Notes under the pieces: model-generated | Told to the model about the DNA's origin: nothing | Seen by the model: the letters and a program-made list of their open reading frames with translations, nothing else | Databases searched by the model: none | DNA from: Ulota crispa | Lineage: Eukaryota; Streptophyta; Bryopsida; Orthotrichales; Orthotrichaceae | Direction of reading: 5' to 3' | Assembly: GCA_963920765.1 (NCBI GenBank) | Contig: OY987249.1 | Location: 5,624,188-5,688,187 of the forward strand | Length of the DNA: 64,000 bases | In this document: positions 28,520-41,261 of the stretch, one piece after another | How the letters are laid out: every line of letters starts with the position of its first letter | Position numbering within the stretch: position 1 is the stretch's first letter | Translations under genes and position numbers: made by a program

Positions 28520-28788
28520 AAAAAAAAAAAAAACAATTTTTTTAAAATTTTTAAAAATTTTTGATTTTTTTAATTTTTTAATTTTTTTTTTTAAATTTTC
28601 AAAAAAAAAATTTAATTTTTTTTTAAATTTTAAAAATATAATTAATTTTAAAAAATCTTTTAAAATTTAAAAAAAAAAAATTTAAATTTTTGAAAATTTT
28701 AAAATTTTTTAAAATTTTTTAAATTCTTTTTAAATTTTTAAATTTTTAAATTTTTTAAATTTTTTAAATTTTTAAATTTTTTTTTTTC
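28520..28788. repeat. A/T homopolymer low-complexity tract
   Basis: About 270 bp made almost wholly of runs of A and T (AAATTTTT-type blocks), bounded on the right by CTGACATGGTTGG. Many TTTAAA palindromes. Confidence 0.9.
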
Positions 28789-29298
28789 TGACATGGTTGG
28801 CCCCCACATTGACGTATGTGCACTAAATTGAACCTCTTTTTCATAAACTCTTTGACAAATTCAGCCAAGTGTCCCCATAGCTAAAGATGGGTGTGGAATA
28901 TTCCACACCATTTCATCCGGAGGGAGGCGTTGCTTGGTAGCGCTACTGAACATTATGCTCTTGGGTTTACCTAACTTCTTGTTCACAACATTTAAAATTG
29001 ATATCACCAAATTGCTTATCTAAAGAATCCCTATTATGGTACAATGAAATCATTCATTGTTTTTAAAAGAAGCTTAAAATGCATATAAACTAAAATAAAG
29101 ATTGTGAACAACTTCTAAACAATTGGAATCATCAATTTTGTCCCAAGAAATAATTGTAGTGAGTATTTTCCTTTAAAACTATCATTTTTGCATAAAAAAT
29201 CTGTACATTTATTTAAAATTTAGCAACTTCATATCAAAGTAGTAGAGAATACCAACCATCTTTATCTCTTAAAAAGGAAAAATATTTTCAAATAACCC

Positions 29299-29399
<101 letters not shown>

Positions 29400-31973
29400 A
29401 AAACATTGAGTATAAAGTCACTCTAAAACAATCTTAGGTTCACTATGATTGGCCTCATCTATCAAAAAGAAAAGACACTAGGTGTTAGTATATAAATCAT
29501 TAGTTTTTAAATAAAAAGTTCTAAAAATCCAAGCAATGTGTAGGAAAAATTGGTGGCTAGGTTCATTGTTAGCTGGTGGATTAGGAAAAAAAATTGGTTG
29601 AATTTTAAATTTAAAGGATGCAAAACTAGAAGAAAATTTTAAAAATTGGATTTTCAACCAGTGCCCTCCAAAATTTGGAGAATACTTGATTGCCTTTCTA
29701 CATGAAATAGCAATTTTCAGCTACTTAAGAAAAACATTTACTAGCTAATACCCAGACAAAGCAAAGGTCATATCCAGGTATCAGTCATGGAAGAAAGGGT
29801 ATCTTATTTGAACGTTTCAAACCCTAATATCCTATGCACACAACACACTGCCCAACCGTTGGTGGTTCTACCTAGCTATTGCCGCTTCTACGAAGCTTTT
29901 GCCACTTTTGCCTTGAACCCATTTGTTGTTACTTCTACCCATTTGTTGCTGCACTACCCGGTCATTGCTGCAATGATGCTTCTACAATGGTTCACCATTG
30001 GTCATGCACCTTATTTGTGTTGGTTTGCTATTTTTCCTTGTGATCTGGTTTACTTGGTATATGTGTTTTCACTACTTTTTGTTCCCTATGTATTGCTTGT
30101 GAGTTTTGAATCTTCATGTTTGAGCCAAGTTTTGCTTGTGGAATCCAAGTGAGTATTTACATCCACATCAATGAGGTATTTTTCAATTATTAATAACTTA
30201 TAAATGGATATTCCATCTCCCATTTAGGTAATTTTGTTTTTAATTACTTTATATTAGGCTACTAAAGTTGTACATCACTATTTCTTTTATCTTGACATTC
30301 AGTAATGTGAGTGACCTATGCTTCCTTCAAATATATTAGTTCACTTAGTTGATCTAAGAAAAGGGCAAAACCTCCAATTATTAGGAAGAATAATACTTGT
30401 CCAAAACATTCTATCATTGTTTGTTGGGCTTAAATGATTGAGTGCCCATTGCAACCGTGGTTTACAAATCAAGCTTTTTGAGTATGCTTATATAGTCAGT
30501 GTTTTCCAAATAAATTACAAATTAGATGATTTTTAAGGTGGAAGGTGGAAAATTTAAGAGCATAAACAATGTTACTTTTTTTCTTGAATCAAAGACATTC
30601 AAGAACATACGTATGGACTATGGACTCATTATAGGGCTTTCATTAAACATAACATTATTGAAAATAATCTACTTTTCAATACATGTATCTCTCAACTTAA
30701 CATGGATCTTCTTTTGCTTTAATTTCTTTATATTCAATCAAACATTGCATACACCACAACAATTGTGAAATGGTTAGGGAAATGTGGAGTTTAGTAGAGA
30801 ACAGGTTGCTGATAAATGTCAAATATCTATCTAGTTTTTGATAATAAAGGATTCAAAAACCAAAGGAAATTTAATAAGAACTAAGATTATATGTAAATAA
30901 GAAAATAATAATAATAATCTATCTTTGTAACATCCATGTAGGGCAAATTTAAGCTAGCCCTCTTCTAAGATTTTTTTTTAGCTCATAGCATGATTAGGAG
31001 TAAAAGATTTACTTAGATTATTGATATAGTTAGGTGTATACAAGTGGGCAATATATGATTTGGAGTGTTGGATGACACTAACACTTTTGGATTTAGGGGA
31101 ATTTACTCTCACTCCTACACTTGCCTTATGCTCATGCCTTTCCAAATGAGATCTTCTCAACTTGAGCTCTAAATGTCAAACTTTTGGTATTTGTGGTTGA
31201 ATTATTATGAACCAAACATCTAAATTTTATGAGGGATATGATGTACTAGCCAAAACAAGTTTACCTACATTTTTGTACATAATTTAGTGAACACCTTTTC
31301 ATTTCCAATCTTAGATGCAATTTTAGGAAGTTGGTGTGGATCCTTGGCCTTTCCATGTGGTGAAGGATTATGCTTGGCTTAAGTCATGTCAAAGATGCAA
31401 TTTATTTTAATAACATTTTGCCTCTTAACTTGATCTATTTTATAGCATTAGAGGATCCAATCTAGTGGAAATTCTAATTTGAACGTACCTTGCCATTGGA
31501 AAATAATATTAGAGCAAAACAATTAATAGAGTTTTAATCTACAACAATGAAATTGGCAACTTTTAAAAATGATTGGGAAGAAATTATTGATGAACTTTTA
31601 AATTCACAAAACATTATCCTTAAGCTTCAATGTTAAATCATCTACAATGAATATTATCACACAGTAATTCCCCTTTTGCAAATAAAGCTATACATCTCAT
31701 TCCAACAAGTTTTCCATTCTCTCCTTGCCCTTCGATTAGAATTATTGGGACCTTGAATTTGGGAGGTCGTGCGCTAAAGACTAAAAGTCAATCTTCCAAT
31801 AGTTGAAGTAAATCTTCGAATAGTTGAAGGAAACACTAAAAACCCAAGTTTTTGATTGAAATGACCTAGATTTTATTTTATAAACGCAGGTATCTAGATA
31901 CTGTATACGTGTTCGGGTATGCACTCCTAACAAGAAATTGACGCTGTCTTCCGTTTTAGTACAAACTCCGGTA

Positions 31974-32035
31974 CCCTATTACCGTACGATGGACACTCTA
32001 TTACCGTGCAATGCATATCCTATCACCGTAAGAGG
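31974..32035. repeat. Three-unit short tandem repeat, ~22 bp
   Basis: CCCTATTACCGTACGATGG, CTCTATTACCGTGCAATGC and TCCTATCACCGTAAGAGGC follow one another just downstream of the alcohol oxidase stop codon, presumably in its 3' UTR. Confidence 0.6.
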
Positions 32036-32157
32036 CAAGTTTTGGAATGCCAGCTGGGATTTTGCGGCCATCGACAAATGGGAGCATTATGAACAATCTT
32101 TCGCATTTTAGGTCCTGATTTAACCTCGCAGAAGAGTGCAGGAAGGGATATGAAATT

Positions 32158-35100
32158 TCAACTAAGTAAACTGCCCTGTTTTTCCAAGTAGCGAACCACG
32201 GAGTGGGCAGTGCAGTAAGCGATGGACTGAATGGTGACCATGGGGTTGATGCCGGAGGAGGTGGGGAGCACGCTGCCATCGCCGACGAAGAGCCCCTCGG
32301 CGTCCCACATCTCCCCGCTGGGATCCACCGCGGAGGACGCGGGGGTTGCGCCCATGCGACAGCTTCCCAATTGATGCGCCGATGCCATCTGAATCCTGGA
32401 GGTTTTGGCGCCTCGCCGCTTCACTCGCGCCAGGTAAGCCTCGATCTCTTCCTTCGTTGCGCCTACACCATCACCAAAGCTTTGTCAGGTTTTGTGAACT
32501 GGCCAGGCACAACAGGGTATATTCACGCTTGGTGTTAAGAGGGATAGTAGCAAAGAAAAGTTAGATGTATTTGGACACATCTTTAGACTGCATTCATAGT
32601 GCTAATACTCCTCCTAATACCAAGTGTGAACATACCCACAGCAACTCTCTTGGGTTGAAGCCGGGGTGTTATGGTTCTAAGGTCGAGAATTAGGGTTTGG
32701 AGCTGGGTATTAGGGTTTGGAGGTCGGGAATTAGGATTTGGAGGTCGGGAATTCGGGTTTGGAGGTTGGGTATTCGGGTTTGGAGGTCGAGAAATCGGGT
32801 TTGGAGGTCGGGAATTAGGGCATGGAGCTGGGTTTAGGGTTTGGAGGTCGGGAGTTAGGGTTTGGAGCACATACCTTGGGCTTTGAACCGCTCTCCATGC
32901 AAATGTTGTGTGCCAACTTCTACAGCGCCAGCTGCGATGAACACGCGCAAGCTCTGAATGAGTCCCGCCACCAAGCTCTCTTCGTCGTACGGTGAGATCT
33001 GATAATTAAAGACTGGAAGTTGCTCTTTATCGATTTTCACCGTGCCGGAGCCTTTGTCTCGAGTCACCACGGTTATGTGTGAAGTTCGGCCATGCCGCAA
33101 CATGCGTTCCTTGGCATCTGAACCTGCATGCACGCACACGAATCGTTGATATCAGGTCAGTTTACACGCCACTTTGACTCCTTTACCATATCAATACCCT
33201 GAAATCCAAACCTTTGTGGGTTTCGTGAACTGGTATGTATTGTGTACAGCCTAGTTAATGCTGTCTTGTCCCGTGACAGGAGTTGGTAACTTGTTTTTCT
33301 CTATGATCAACTGTCAGAAAACTTTTTCACGAGGTGGATTTCTTGAATCATTAGTTTGAATATGACCTTTTCACTTTAACTATTAACCCACAACACTTTT
33401 GTACATTTTTCCCACCATGATTTCTCCTCTTGGAATGAAAGTACCGAGTTGTCTGTTAAGTTGTTGTTCAGCTAGGTTAGACAATAAGCGGTTGTTCTGC
33501 TACATAAAAAGAATCTGTAAAACCCACTACCGTTTGCCATGAAAGCACGGTCATAGGTGCCACTTTTCACCCCCCTTTGGCACCACTGAAATTGTTGCTA
33601 TTCAAGTTAAAAAGTGATATCAAAGTTTGACCCTTAAGGTTTTGTCTTTGAATGTGGTTTCAGAGTTTCTCCCCACAGGTGACGCGAGGCAAGCTTTGCT
33701 TACGCATGTACCAAAGCATTGTCCAGCAAAAGCAACACTGCAAACTCTCGTAGATCGACAGTAAAGGTCCGATCTATCGTCACTCACAAAAATCGTAATC
33801 CTTATACGAGCACATTCAAGGTTATCCACACCTGGAGACACATGGAATCGTGGAAGGCAATGGAGATCGAGAAGGGCGATGGATTACCAGAGTTCCATGA
33901 GTTGAACGCGGCAAAGACAGCAGGATGGAACACGCCAGTTTCGAGAATGGCACCATACTCCGTTGGTTTTCGCAGCGTCCCAGGGGAGTACGCTGTCATG
34001 ATTCCACCATCGTAGCTCCGGCCTTCGGGTCCCGTGTCTTCGGGAAAATACGCCCACGTTGTGCTGGCGGGGTGCAACCGAAGGTGTTTGCCGATGTTAG
34101 GGTTCGTGAGGCCACTCTTGAGAAGCAGAGGCGGCGTCATGAGCGCTCCGCCTGCAACCACCGTGGCGTTCGCCTTGATGAAGATCCGGTTGGGGCCCTT
34201 CTCAATAGTGGTCACCACCCCCTGCGCTTTCCGTTGCTTCTTCTTCTGCTTCGCATTTGGGTTCGAGGTGAGGAAGATTTTCTCGGCTGTGCAGTTTGAA
34301 ATCACCACGGCGTTCTGCGTTTTGACGGCGTCGACGAGCCACGTCTCGGTGGTGGCTTGCTTCTTCCCGGTCGGGCAGCCGTAGCTGCAGTATCCACAGT
34401 AGTGGTCGGAGGAGCAGTTCCGTTGCAAAGTGCCGTACTGGAGGTTGAGTCGCTTGCAGCCTTCCTGCAGGACCGTGTTCTGAAGGTTGTGTTTGTCGAC
34501 GTCGGGTTGCACCGACAGACGCTCCCACACTGTTTGCATGGCGTGGTCGTACCGGTCGCTGTTGAAAAGCTCGAGGTTGTGCTCGTGAACCCACTCGTCG
34601 CGTACGTGTTGCGGTGTTTTGAAGCAGACGCACCAGTTCACGGCCGTGCCGCCTCCCACGGTCGCTCCAGCGACGAGGTTCACTCCGCCATCATCGGTAG
34701 CGAGGGCGCCCATCTTCTCGTACAGGTGTATCATGCTGGGGCCTTCTACGGTGCTCATGTCTTGCGCCGCGAAGTATTGCCCCTTCTCCAACACTACCAC
34801 TTTGAACCCTTGCTTCGCCAGAACAGCGGCTATGACGCCCCCTCCGGATCCGGAACCGACAATCACAGCATCGCACTCGAGATACACGTCGCTCTCGCTC
34901 TTTGTTTCATGTACTCCGAAGCAGCTGGGGAGCTCTTCTACGACAGAGAATCCTTTCGCAATGAGGATTGCTTTGAGATCGGGTGCCGTGGCGTCGATGT
35001 GACTGTCTCCTAGTGGCCTTGGTTTGGTGTATTCAGACTCTAAACGCTCCCGCGCCACTGCATCTATGCCCGCGTATCCGATTGCCTTCCACACTACCGG

Positions 35101-35954
35101 TGTATTCTCCGTCCAGTTGTCGGCACTCTGACGGACCATCCAAGACATGCGTCAGGTTAACACGCTGTAGGTAGAGCGAGTGCTTCAACAGTCATGCCGC
35201 GGGAGGAAAACTACCGAAAATTTACCGAAAAAGTACCGAAAATTTTACCTTGGCGTAGAAAGCCCAGCCGACGATGGACTTGAAGGCCTTGAACATTTGT
35301 CGGAACTGAGGGAGATAACTGCGCGACCAGCCTTGCAGTATTCTCTCTTGTTCTAGCACAGGCAGCATTGAGAATGTCCTGAAGAAAGGATATTTGCGAG
35401 TGATGATGTTGACCCCTCCCATAGCCGCGAGCACACACGTCCCCCATCTTGTGCCCAGGAGTTGCAGAACTAACAGCACGGGCTTCAATACGGCAGGCCT
35501 CATCAGAACCGGCAGACTGGCAGCCACCTGCATCCACGCACGCTCGCACGCACTTCTTCAATCGACACAGGTTTCGGTTATACGACATACATAAACATAA
35601 CTCTTTGATGTTATCTAGGGTGACGTGGAAACGTACAACATCGATAATGTCTTCGTCGGATGCTTTGAGCTTGAAAAACTCGGCGACGTCTTCTGGCGCC
35701 ACGCCTTGCACGGTGGCACAGTTCTCGGGCGGCGGGAGTGACGGGATGTACGCGTCGCAAATGGCTGCGAGAGCTGCAAATTGGGTGGCGTTGAGCGTGT
35801 GTGCGCGAGGCGGCGTCCATTTCAGAAGCGCAGGATGGCCATGTATGATCACCGGCTTCGTCGACTCCGCCATCACCAGCTTGCTCACACCGTTGGTAGA
35901 AGACGACTCCATTTGAGCGGCTGCTGCAGAAGACTGTTCTCCACCACATGCCAT
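32158..35954 (-). CDS. FAO: Long-chain fatty alcohol oxidase (GMC flavoprotein), 5 exons
   Basis: Oxidises long-chain fatty alcohols to aldehydes, releasing H2O2; plant FAOs are membrane-associated. Exons on the minus strand: 35954-35637, 35527-35249, 35127-33888, 33123-32875, 32462-32158, giving 796 residues (family about 740-760). N-terminal [24 protein letters not shown] is the usual FAO start. A hydrophobic stretch follows in exon 2. The FAD Rossmann motif [11 protein letters not shown] lies near residue 290, followed by the GMC signature ([12 protein letters not shown]). DRGSG-type strand RDKGSGTVK and AGAVEVGT follow. The C-terminal active-site block [11 protein letters not shown] has His725 and INPMVTIQS has Asn768. 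The start at 35954 (MACGGEQSS) is chosen by N-terminal fit; the frame stays open upstream to 36179 with further ATGs, so a 20-75 residue extension is possible. A TATAAAA on the minus strand at about 36318 may be the promoter. Intron 4 contains a minisatellite starting 8 bp after its donor. Confidence 0.95.
32681..32866. repeat. 21-bp minisatellite with telo-box core, about 9 units
   Basis: Units of the form GGTCGGGAATTAGGGTTTGGA, 19-21 bp each, with drift (TTCGGG, GCTGGGTATT and so on). On the gene's strand each good unit carries AAACCCTAA, the telo-box/telomere-like core. The array lies in FAO intron 4 and ends 8 bp from the exon 4 donor (exon ends at 32875). Confidence 0.9.
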
Positions 35955-37331
35955 GTCGATTAAACCCAACACACGCAATCTAAAAACCTCAGTAAAACCT
36001 TCAGCCCCTTTCAAAAACAGTGCGTACGTCAGCCCTCTAATGCTCAATCTGGAAAATCGTACAAGCCATTGGAACATCCGGCTCTCAAAACCAGACGTTT
36101 TAACTTCGTATGCACTCTCTTTCATACGACAACGACGTTGAAACTCCCGACATGGAATAATACAGCAATAAAAGAGCAATTGTGGGAGCTAGCACTCTCA
36201 CTGTTCTATCAAGTGAGGTAAGAAGAAACATACGTACCACTGCGATAAGTGCACAACTGTGAAAGTTGCAGTATTTCTTGCTGCACAGAGTCGATCCAGA
36301 GATCTGGAAATTTTATAAAAAAATAAGTTAGGCTCTGCTTTTTCAACAACTTCGACCGTGAGCTCTTTAACTCGCGTACATCCCACGAACTGCACTGCTA
36401 CGGATGGGTTCCATCCAACACCATTTAAAGAAGGCTGCAGAGTACAAGCGATGGCGACGGCCCCAAGACGACAGCTTTCACCTCCGGGAAGGCTGAGTGC
36501 CAGCGTTGATGGCGATGGCAATGCATTGCAACGTTACCAAAAACTGAGGTTCATATCCAGCACACACCCGATGTCTGGAAGGACACAATCCCTGTGAGTT
36601 GACCCTCGCAATGTGGTTACACGAAGGAACACGTCGACGTCACCTGTGCCGGTACTGGCGATGGCGACCGATACGACTGGGCCTGATTGCAAGCCAAGTT
36701 CACCTACAATCCAGCCGGTAGCACTTCACATATACACGACGTAGATACGACCTCCAGAAGCGGCTGCCTTGAGTTTCAGTACCACACTAGCACTATTATC
36801 GCTGGCGACACCAGCTTGGTGATGATGCTGCGTCCGCCGTAGTCCTCTTCACGGCCATGTTTGTCTCCCATGGCAGCTACCACTGCAGTAATTGGCAATC
36901 CTGGCCTACTCAACAAGGGTTGCTATATTTGGCAGTGACAGAGTCTAGTTAAGCAGAGTTACAAAAAAAGAGACAACAGAGCTAGGCTGAGCATTCGGGG
37001 GGAGCAAGCGCACATTTGAGTGAACCGGCGTGGAGGAGAGTGAGGCCGAGATGGTTGGCTTATAAACTCAGGTTCTCAAGTGCAGCTCCTGTAACTTCTG
37101 GACCTTCTTTTGTATTGTAGTCTTTGCAATTAATATTACATGCTTACTTGGGACAGCTTACTTTGAAGGCCGCGTGTTTGCATTGCCAGGCTTTATCTTC
37201 AAAGTTTAGCGACAAGAGTGTTTGGTGTAGGCTGCTTAACTTAGTTTGTTTCTGCTGAGGCTTATGATTGTGGTTGGCAGCTCATAATGAGTCAATGCTG
37301 ACATGGACTCTGAAGCGACAATGTAGACCGG

Positions 37332-37557
37332 TGTTAGGGAAATTTTTTGGCCTTCACCAGCTAAAATCCGGCATTTTTCTTTGTATTCAACCGATTTTTT
37401 TGCAGAACTGTGCAGGATGTTTTTCTAAATTTACACTTTAGTAAAATCTTTAGTAAAATCTAATCGGTTTTTTATTGTCAATAATTTCAAAATGCAACTA
37501 GTTCTTTTCCCAATTCCACCAGCTAATTTTGAACCAGCAGCCGGTTTTTCCCTCACA
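37332..37557. repeat. Small element with GTTAGGGA.../...TCCCTCAC ends, copy 2
   Basis: Starts TGTTAGGGAAATTTTTTGG with TTCACCAGCTAAAA close inside, and ends CCGGTTTTTCCCTCACA. Relative of 17034-17263. Also has an internal CACCAGCTAATTTTGAACC segment in common with it. Confidence 0.5.
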
Positions 37558-38610
37558 TTGATGTCGACTAAGGCTCCTTTTATGTCTTATGTGCCACACG
37601 CATGCAACTTCTAGCTGCAGTTGTGGATTTGTATGGGGTTTTGTGATCGAAGGATTGTCGCACTCAACTTCCAATTAGGGTTCTATCTTCAGGCAATTTT
37701 TTGTCACAATCTTGACCTCAATCCGACACTGGCTCCTAGAACTCTAAAAAAACATTGAATGAAAAAATAAATGAAATCGCTCTCAAGCAAAAGCAAATAT
37801 TCGGATTGTCAAATTTTGGATGAAAGTTATTAATGTTGGCAAGATTTATTGATGAACGGGCACACATTGTTGATTCGCATTCTTGGGGGCACGTCAAGTG
37901 ACCAACAAAAAAACACAAAAAAAAAAAAGCTTTCTTCTAATGTCAACAAAGGGTTATGATGCATATCCCTAAAGTTTGTTTGTGTCCAAGCATGTTGCAC
38001 ACATTCAAAGAAATGATCTTGGTGCAGAGGTTATGGCAAAACAGATATTATGCCAAGCCATTAAAGAGGTGAACGATGTTTTTTTTTGCAATCCAAATGC
38101 AAGCAAGTTTTGTTTCTGCCTTATGTTGCAATTGGTTGAGATTGATCAACAAGTTAGTGTGACTGTTTATTTCATGGTTTTGACCATCAATATTTATTTG
38201 TAGAATTTTTGTAGTAGGATTTCTAAGGGCCTAGCAACACCGTAGACGGTTCTGATAGCTATTAACACATAAGGAGGTTTTTATTGTTTTTCAAAATACA
38301 AGGCTTTCACCCATGGTTTTTATTATGGGCATGTGTTCTTGTTTGTATGTATAATTGAACTCCCAAACATCAGATTGAATTTTAGTTTGTCCAATGTCAA
38401 ATTATTTGAGAGTACTCTAGTAAATTTTAAAATATGCAACCCTCTTGATAGATCTTGAGTGTAAAAATTTTACTATGTTCAATTCTAAAGGACTTACAAA
38501 CATGTGTATGTCTTTCACTTGTCCCACGTCCTTGTCCATTGACCCCATTCCAACTAGTATGATAACCTTGCTTTAAATATGATTATGATATAGTTATCAC
38601 TTTTGATGTC

Positions 38611-38860
38611 TTAACCCTTGAGCGCCCTAGTGCCTCAAATCTAGCCTCTCCATTTTCAGCAATATGCTAACTTTGACCATTATAATTTTTTGATCCATGT
38701 GATGAATGTTTACCAAACTTTTCATACATCTACAAACCCTAAACATTGTGCAAAATCAAAAGGCTAACTCTTCTAGATATTATTTTTGAACTTATAGCGC
38801 CAGATTGTTTGCAACGAGGACCAACCCAACCCAAATTTGGGCTAGGCGCTCAAGGGTTAA
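38611..38860. mobile_element. TTAA-flanked element (B), 250 bp
   Basis: TTAA at 38611-38614 and 38857-38860. Ends CCCTTGAGCGCCCTAG and the complement of CCCTTGAGCGCCTAGCCC. No coding capacity. Its right TTAA is also the left TTAA of element C. A relative begins at 63884. Confidence 0.78.
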
Positions 38861-39581
38861 CCCGTAAAAGACCAAGCCCCCTTTTGGGGGACAAATGGGA
38901 TTTTAGGCATGTACCTATGACTAAACTACTTTGCGTGATTTTTTGAAACTTTTATGGATGATGGGGAATTCAAATATTTACGTGGGCATCTAAGTTTTTC
39001 TTCATTCTCACGTTTATTGAAGGAGTTAAAAATGAATTTTTGGAAAATGGGCAAGATTGGGCAACCCAAAAACTTCTTCAAAAATTGCATATAAAAAAAA
39101 ATGAAAAATGAAATAGGTTCTTTAGACTTATACATAGGTAGGGAGCTTTGAATCATTCAATTTTGATTGATGAGATGAAAATAATGAGAAATTTTTGTTT
39201 GAGTAGGTGTGGTTTCTCTCAAAACTACCCCTACCTGCAAACAAAAACTTCTCATAACTTTCATCTCATCAATCAAAATTGAATAATTCAAAGCTTCTTA
39301 CCTATATATAAGTCTAAAGAACCCATTTCATTTTTTTGTTTTTTTTAAATGCAATTTTTAAAGAAGTTTTTGGATTGCCCGATCTCGCCCATTTGCCAGA
39401 AATTCATTTTTGACTTCTTCAATAAACGTCAGAATGAAGAAAAATTTAGATGCTCACGTAAATCTCTGAATTCCCCATCATCCATAAAAGTTTCGAAAAA
39501 TCACGCAAAATAGTTTAGGCATAGGTACATGCCCAAAATTCCATTTGTCCCGTGTAGGGACAATGGTCCTTTAGGGGTTAA
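38857..39581. mobile_element. TTAA-flanked foldback element (C), ~725 bp
   Basis: TTAA at both ends. The two halves are near reverse complements over about 350 bp each: the left GGCATGTACCTATGACTAAA pairs with the right end, and so on inwards to AATCAAAATTGAATAATTC near the centre. The left half resembles the element beginning at 59743, and the inner part resembles 48660-49588. So C looks like an inverted dimer of one end of that element type. Confidence 0.8.
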
Positions 39582-41261
39582 ATTGTTTTTTGCAATGTTT
39601 GCAATGCATGATGTTGTGGGCCTGAAATGTTATTGAAAAGGTAAATATATAAGGATTCTAGATTGTTTAGGCTTTTGTGAAGGTTGTGTCCAAACAAAGA
39701 GGCGTGTCTTGTGATAGCAACCATGTCATTTTTTTTGAAGCTCCGTAATGCAAAATTGCACCAATTAAATGAGGCTATAAATGGCCAAAATTTGAAAACA
39801 ATATTATCATATTAGCCTCAAAAGGACAAAACCAAAGTTCTAAAGGTAATTTCAACTTTTCAGATAAGCCCTAATCTAAGCAATATAATTTGGATTCTTA
39901 TTATATTTGATTAGATATATATTATACTACTACAAAATTTAGAAATTTTACAACAATTCAAGATGTGATTCACTTCAACTCCAAAGCCAATTTTTTTAAT
40001 GGTTACCCTAATAATGTGGGCTATATAAAAGATTGAGGCAAACAATGCAAACGCTTCGTTTATATGTTGAATGATGAGATTTTGGACCACATGGTACAAT
40101 TTTTTTAATCAAGATCAACATGTATAACAAATCTAAAAAAACTTCACATACTCAAACTCTTATGAAACATAATTCCAAAAGTTACAAATTATGCAATCAC
40201 AGGATTTCGACTTACAAACCCCCAAAATTGATTTTCCTCTTTCAATAGAGCCCAAATATTAAAAAACAAATGTTATAATCTCATCAACGCTAAAAATATA
40301 AGGTTTGAAAAGAACCGTAACTATACAAAGTCGAATTGCCTTCAAGATCGTATGTCAAAAATATTAAAAAAATCTTCTAAAATTCACTACAAAAAGGTAT
40401 TTTTCAGAAGCCATCGTTTTGACATATATTCATTATGGATAAAATCACAGGTAAGATGAAAATAGTTTAACATAAAAATGAATTAATGGTTCCTATCTGG
40501 AATAGATATGACAATCCGAGTAAGTGGCTTCACTACAATATTCATTTTTGCCATTCAAGCACTCTCTAAACTGCATTAAAAGAAAAGGCTGGTAGTAATC
40601 ACAAGATATGAATTTCGAATTAAATACATCTATTCCGCAGATTCGCCTGTTCCCCTTCAGTTCAGTTCCCCAATCATGTCTATTCCCATGCGGCCCAGCG
40701 CCAGTAAAGAATAGCCAATGTGACGGTGCAAGCGAATGTGACGTTGCTCACGTTGCAGCAACGCACGTATTTATGGCTTCATAGGTTCACTATGCTTAAA
40801 AAACAGCACCGTTCCCATTCTTGTCCAACGAAAAGAAACAAAAACTTTTGACCATATGCTATTTGTCTAATAGTACATCAACTTGCCACGTGTTTCAACG
40901 AGAACAAATAACGACATACTTCTAGAATCTAGAGCCAAATCTCACGCTTCAGAAACAAAAAATGACGTGGCTCAGTTGGTTCATGCTTGGTTGAAAGCAG
41001 TCACCCAGCCAGCGTAACGCAGAAAAAGCAATTGTTACCGAGATTAAATGCGTAAAAAGGGTTACAGAAACAAATCTAAACTCCAACGCAATAGAGATCA
41101 CCCACATTCTTGTAAATCATAATTGCATAAACGGCTTAGGAAAAAAAATAAGAACAATGGCTAGATTACATATTGGTACAAAGAAGGGAATGATGTAACG
41201 TCTTCACCAGCTTCCCAACAATCATCCTATCTATCATCTACACAGAACCCTAAGAACGTAC

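Larger units (their letters stand above)
35955..41261. other. FAO 5' flank and repeat-bearing spacer
   Basis: 35955-36320 is the FAO leader and promoter (minus). 36360-36920 is unusually GC-rich for a spacer; reading it in several plus frames gives protein-like pieces (HVDVTCAGTGDGDRYDW, FQYHTSTIIAGDTS) with stops between them, possibly a decayed host gene I cannot name. 37.3-39.6 kb holds mobile elements. 39.6-41.2 kb is AT-rich up to the AlaRS 3' UTR. Confidence 0.4.

Noticed and set aside
29787-30152. 121-residue hydrophobic open frame on the plus strand
   Set aside because: Repetitive Leu/Phe/Tyr composition in AT-rich spacer, no family, no promoter or splice context; likely chance.
32583-32870. 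Pro/Asn-rich 95-residue frame (PNSRPPNPN repeats)
   Set aside because: It is a translation of the FAO intron minisatellite and is not in frame with exon 4, whose frame stops after seven codons.
34357-35013. 218-residue plus-strand open frame
   Set aside because: Antisense shadow of the GC-rich FAO exon 3.
40965-41040. tRNA-like segment (GTGGCTCAGTTGGTTCATGC)
   Set aside because: Resembles a D-arm only; no T-arm, anticodon stem or closing acceptor stem can be folded.
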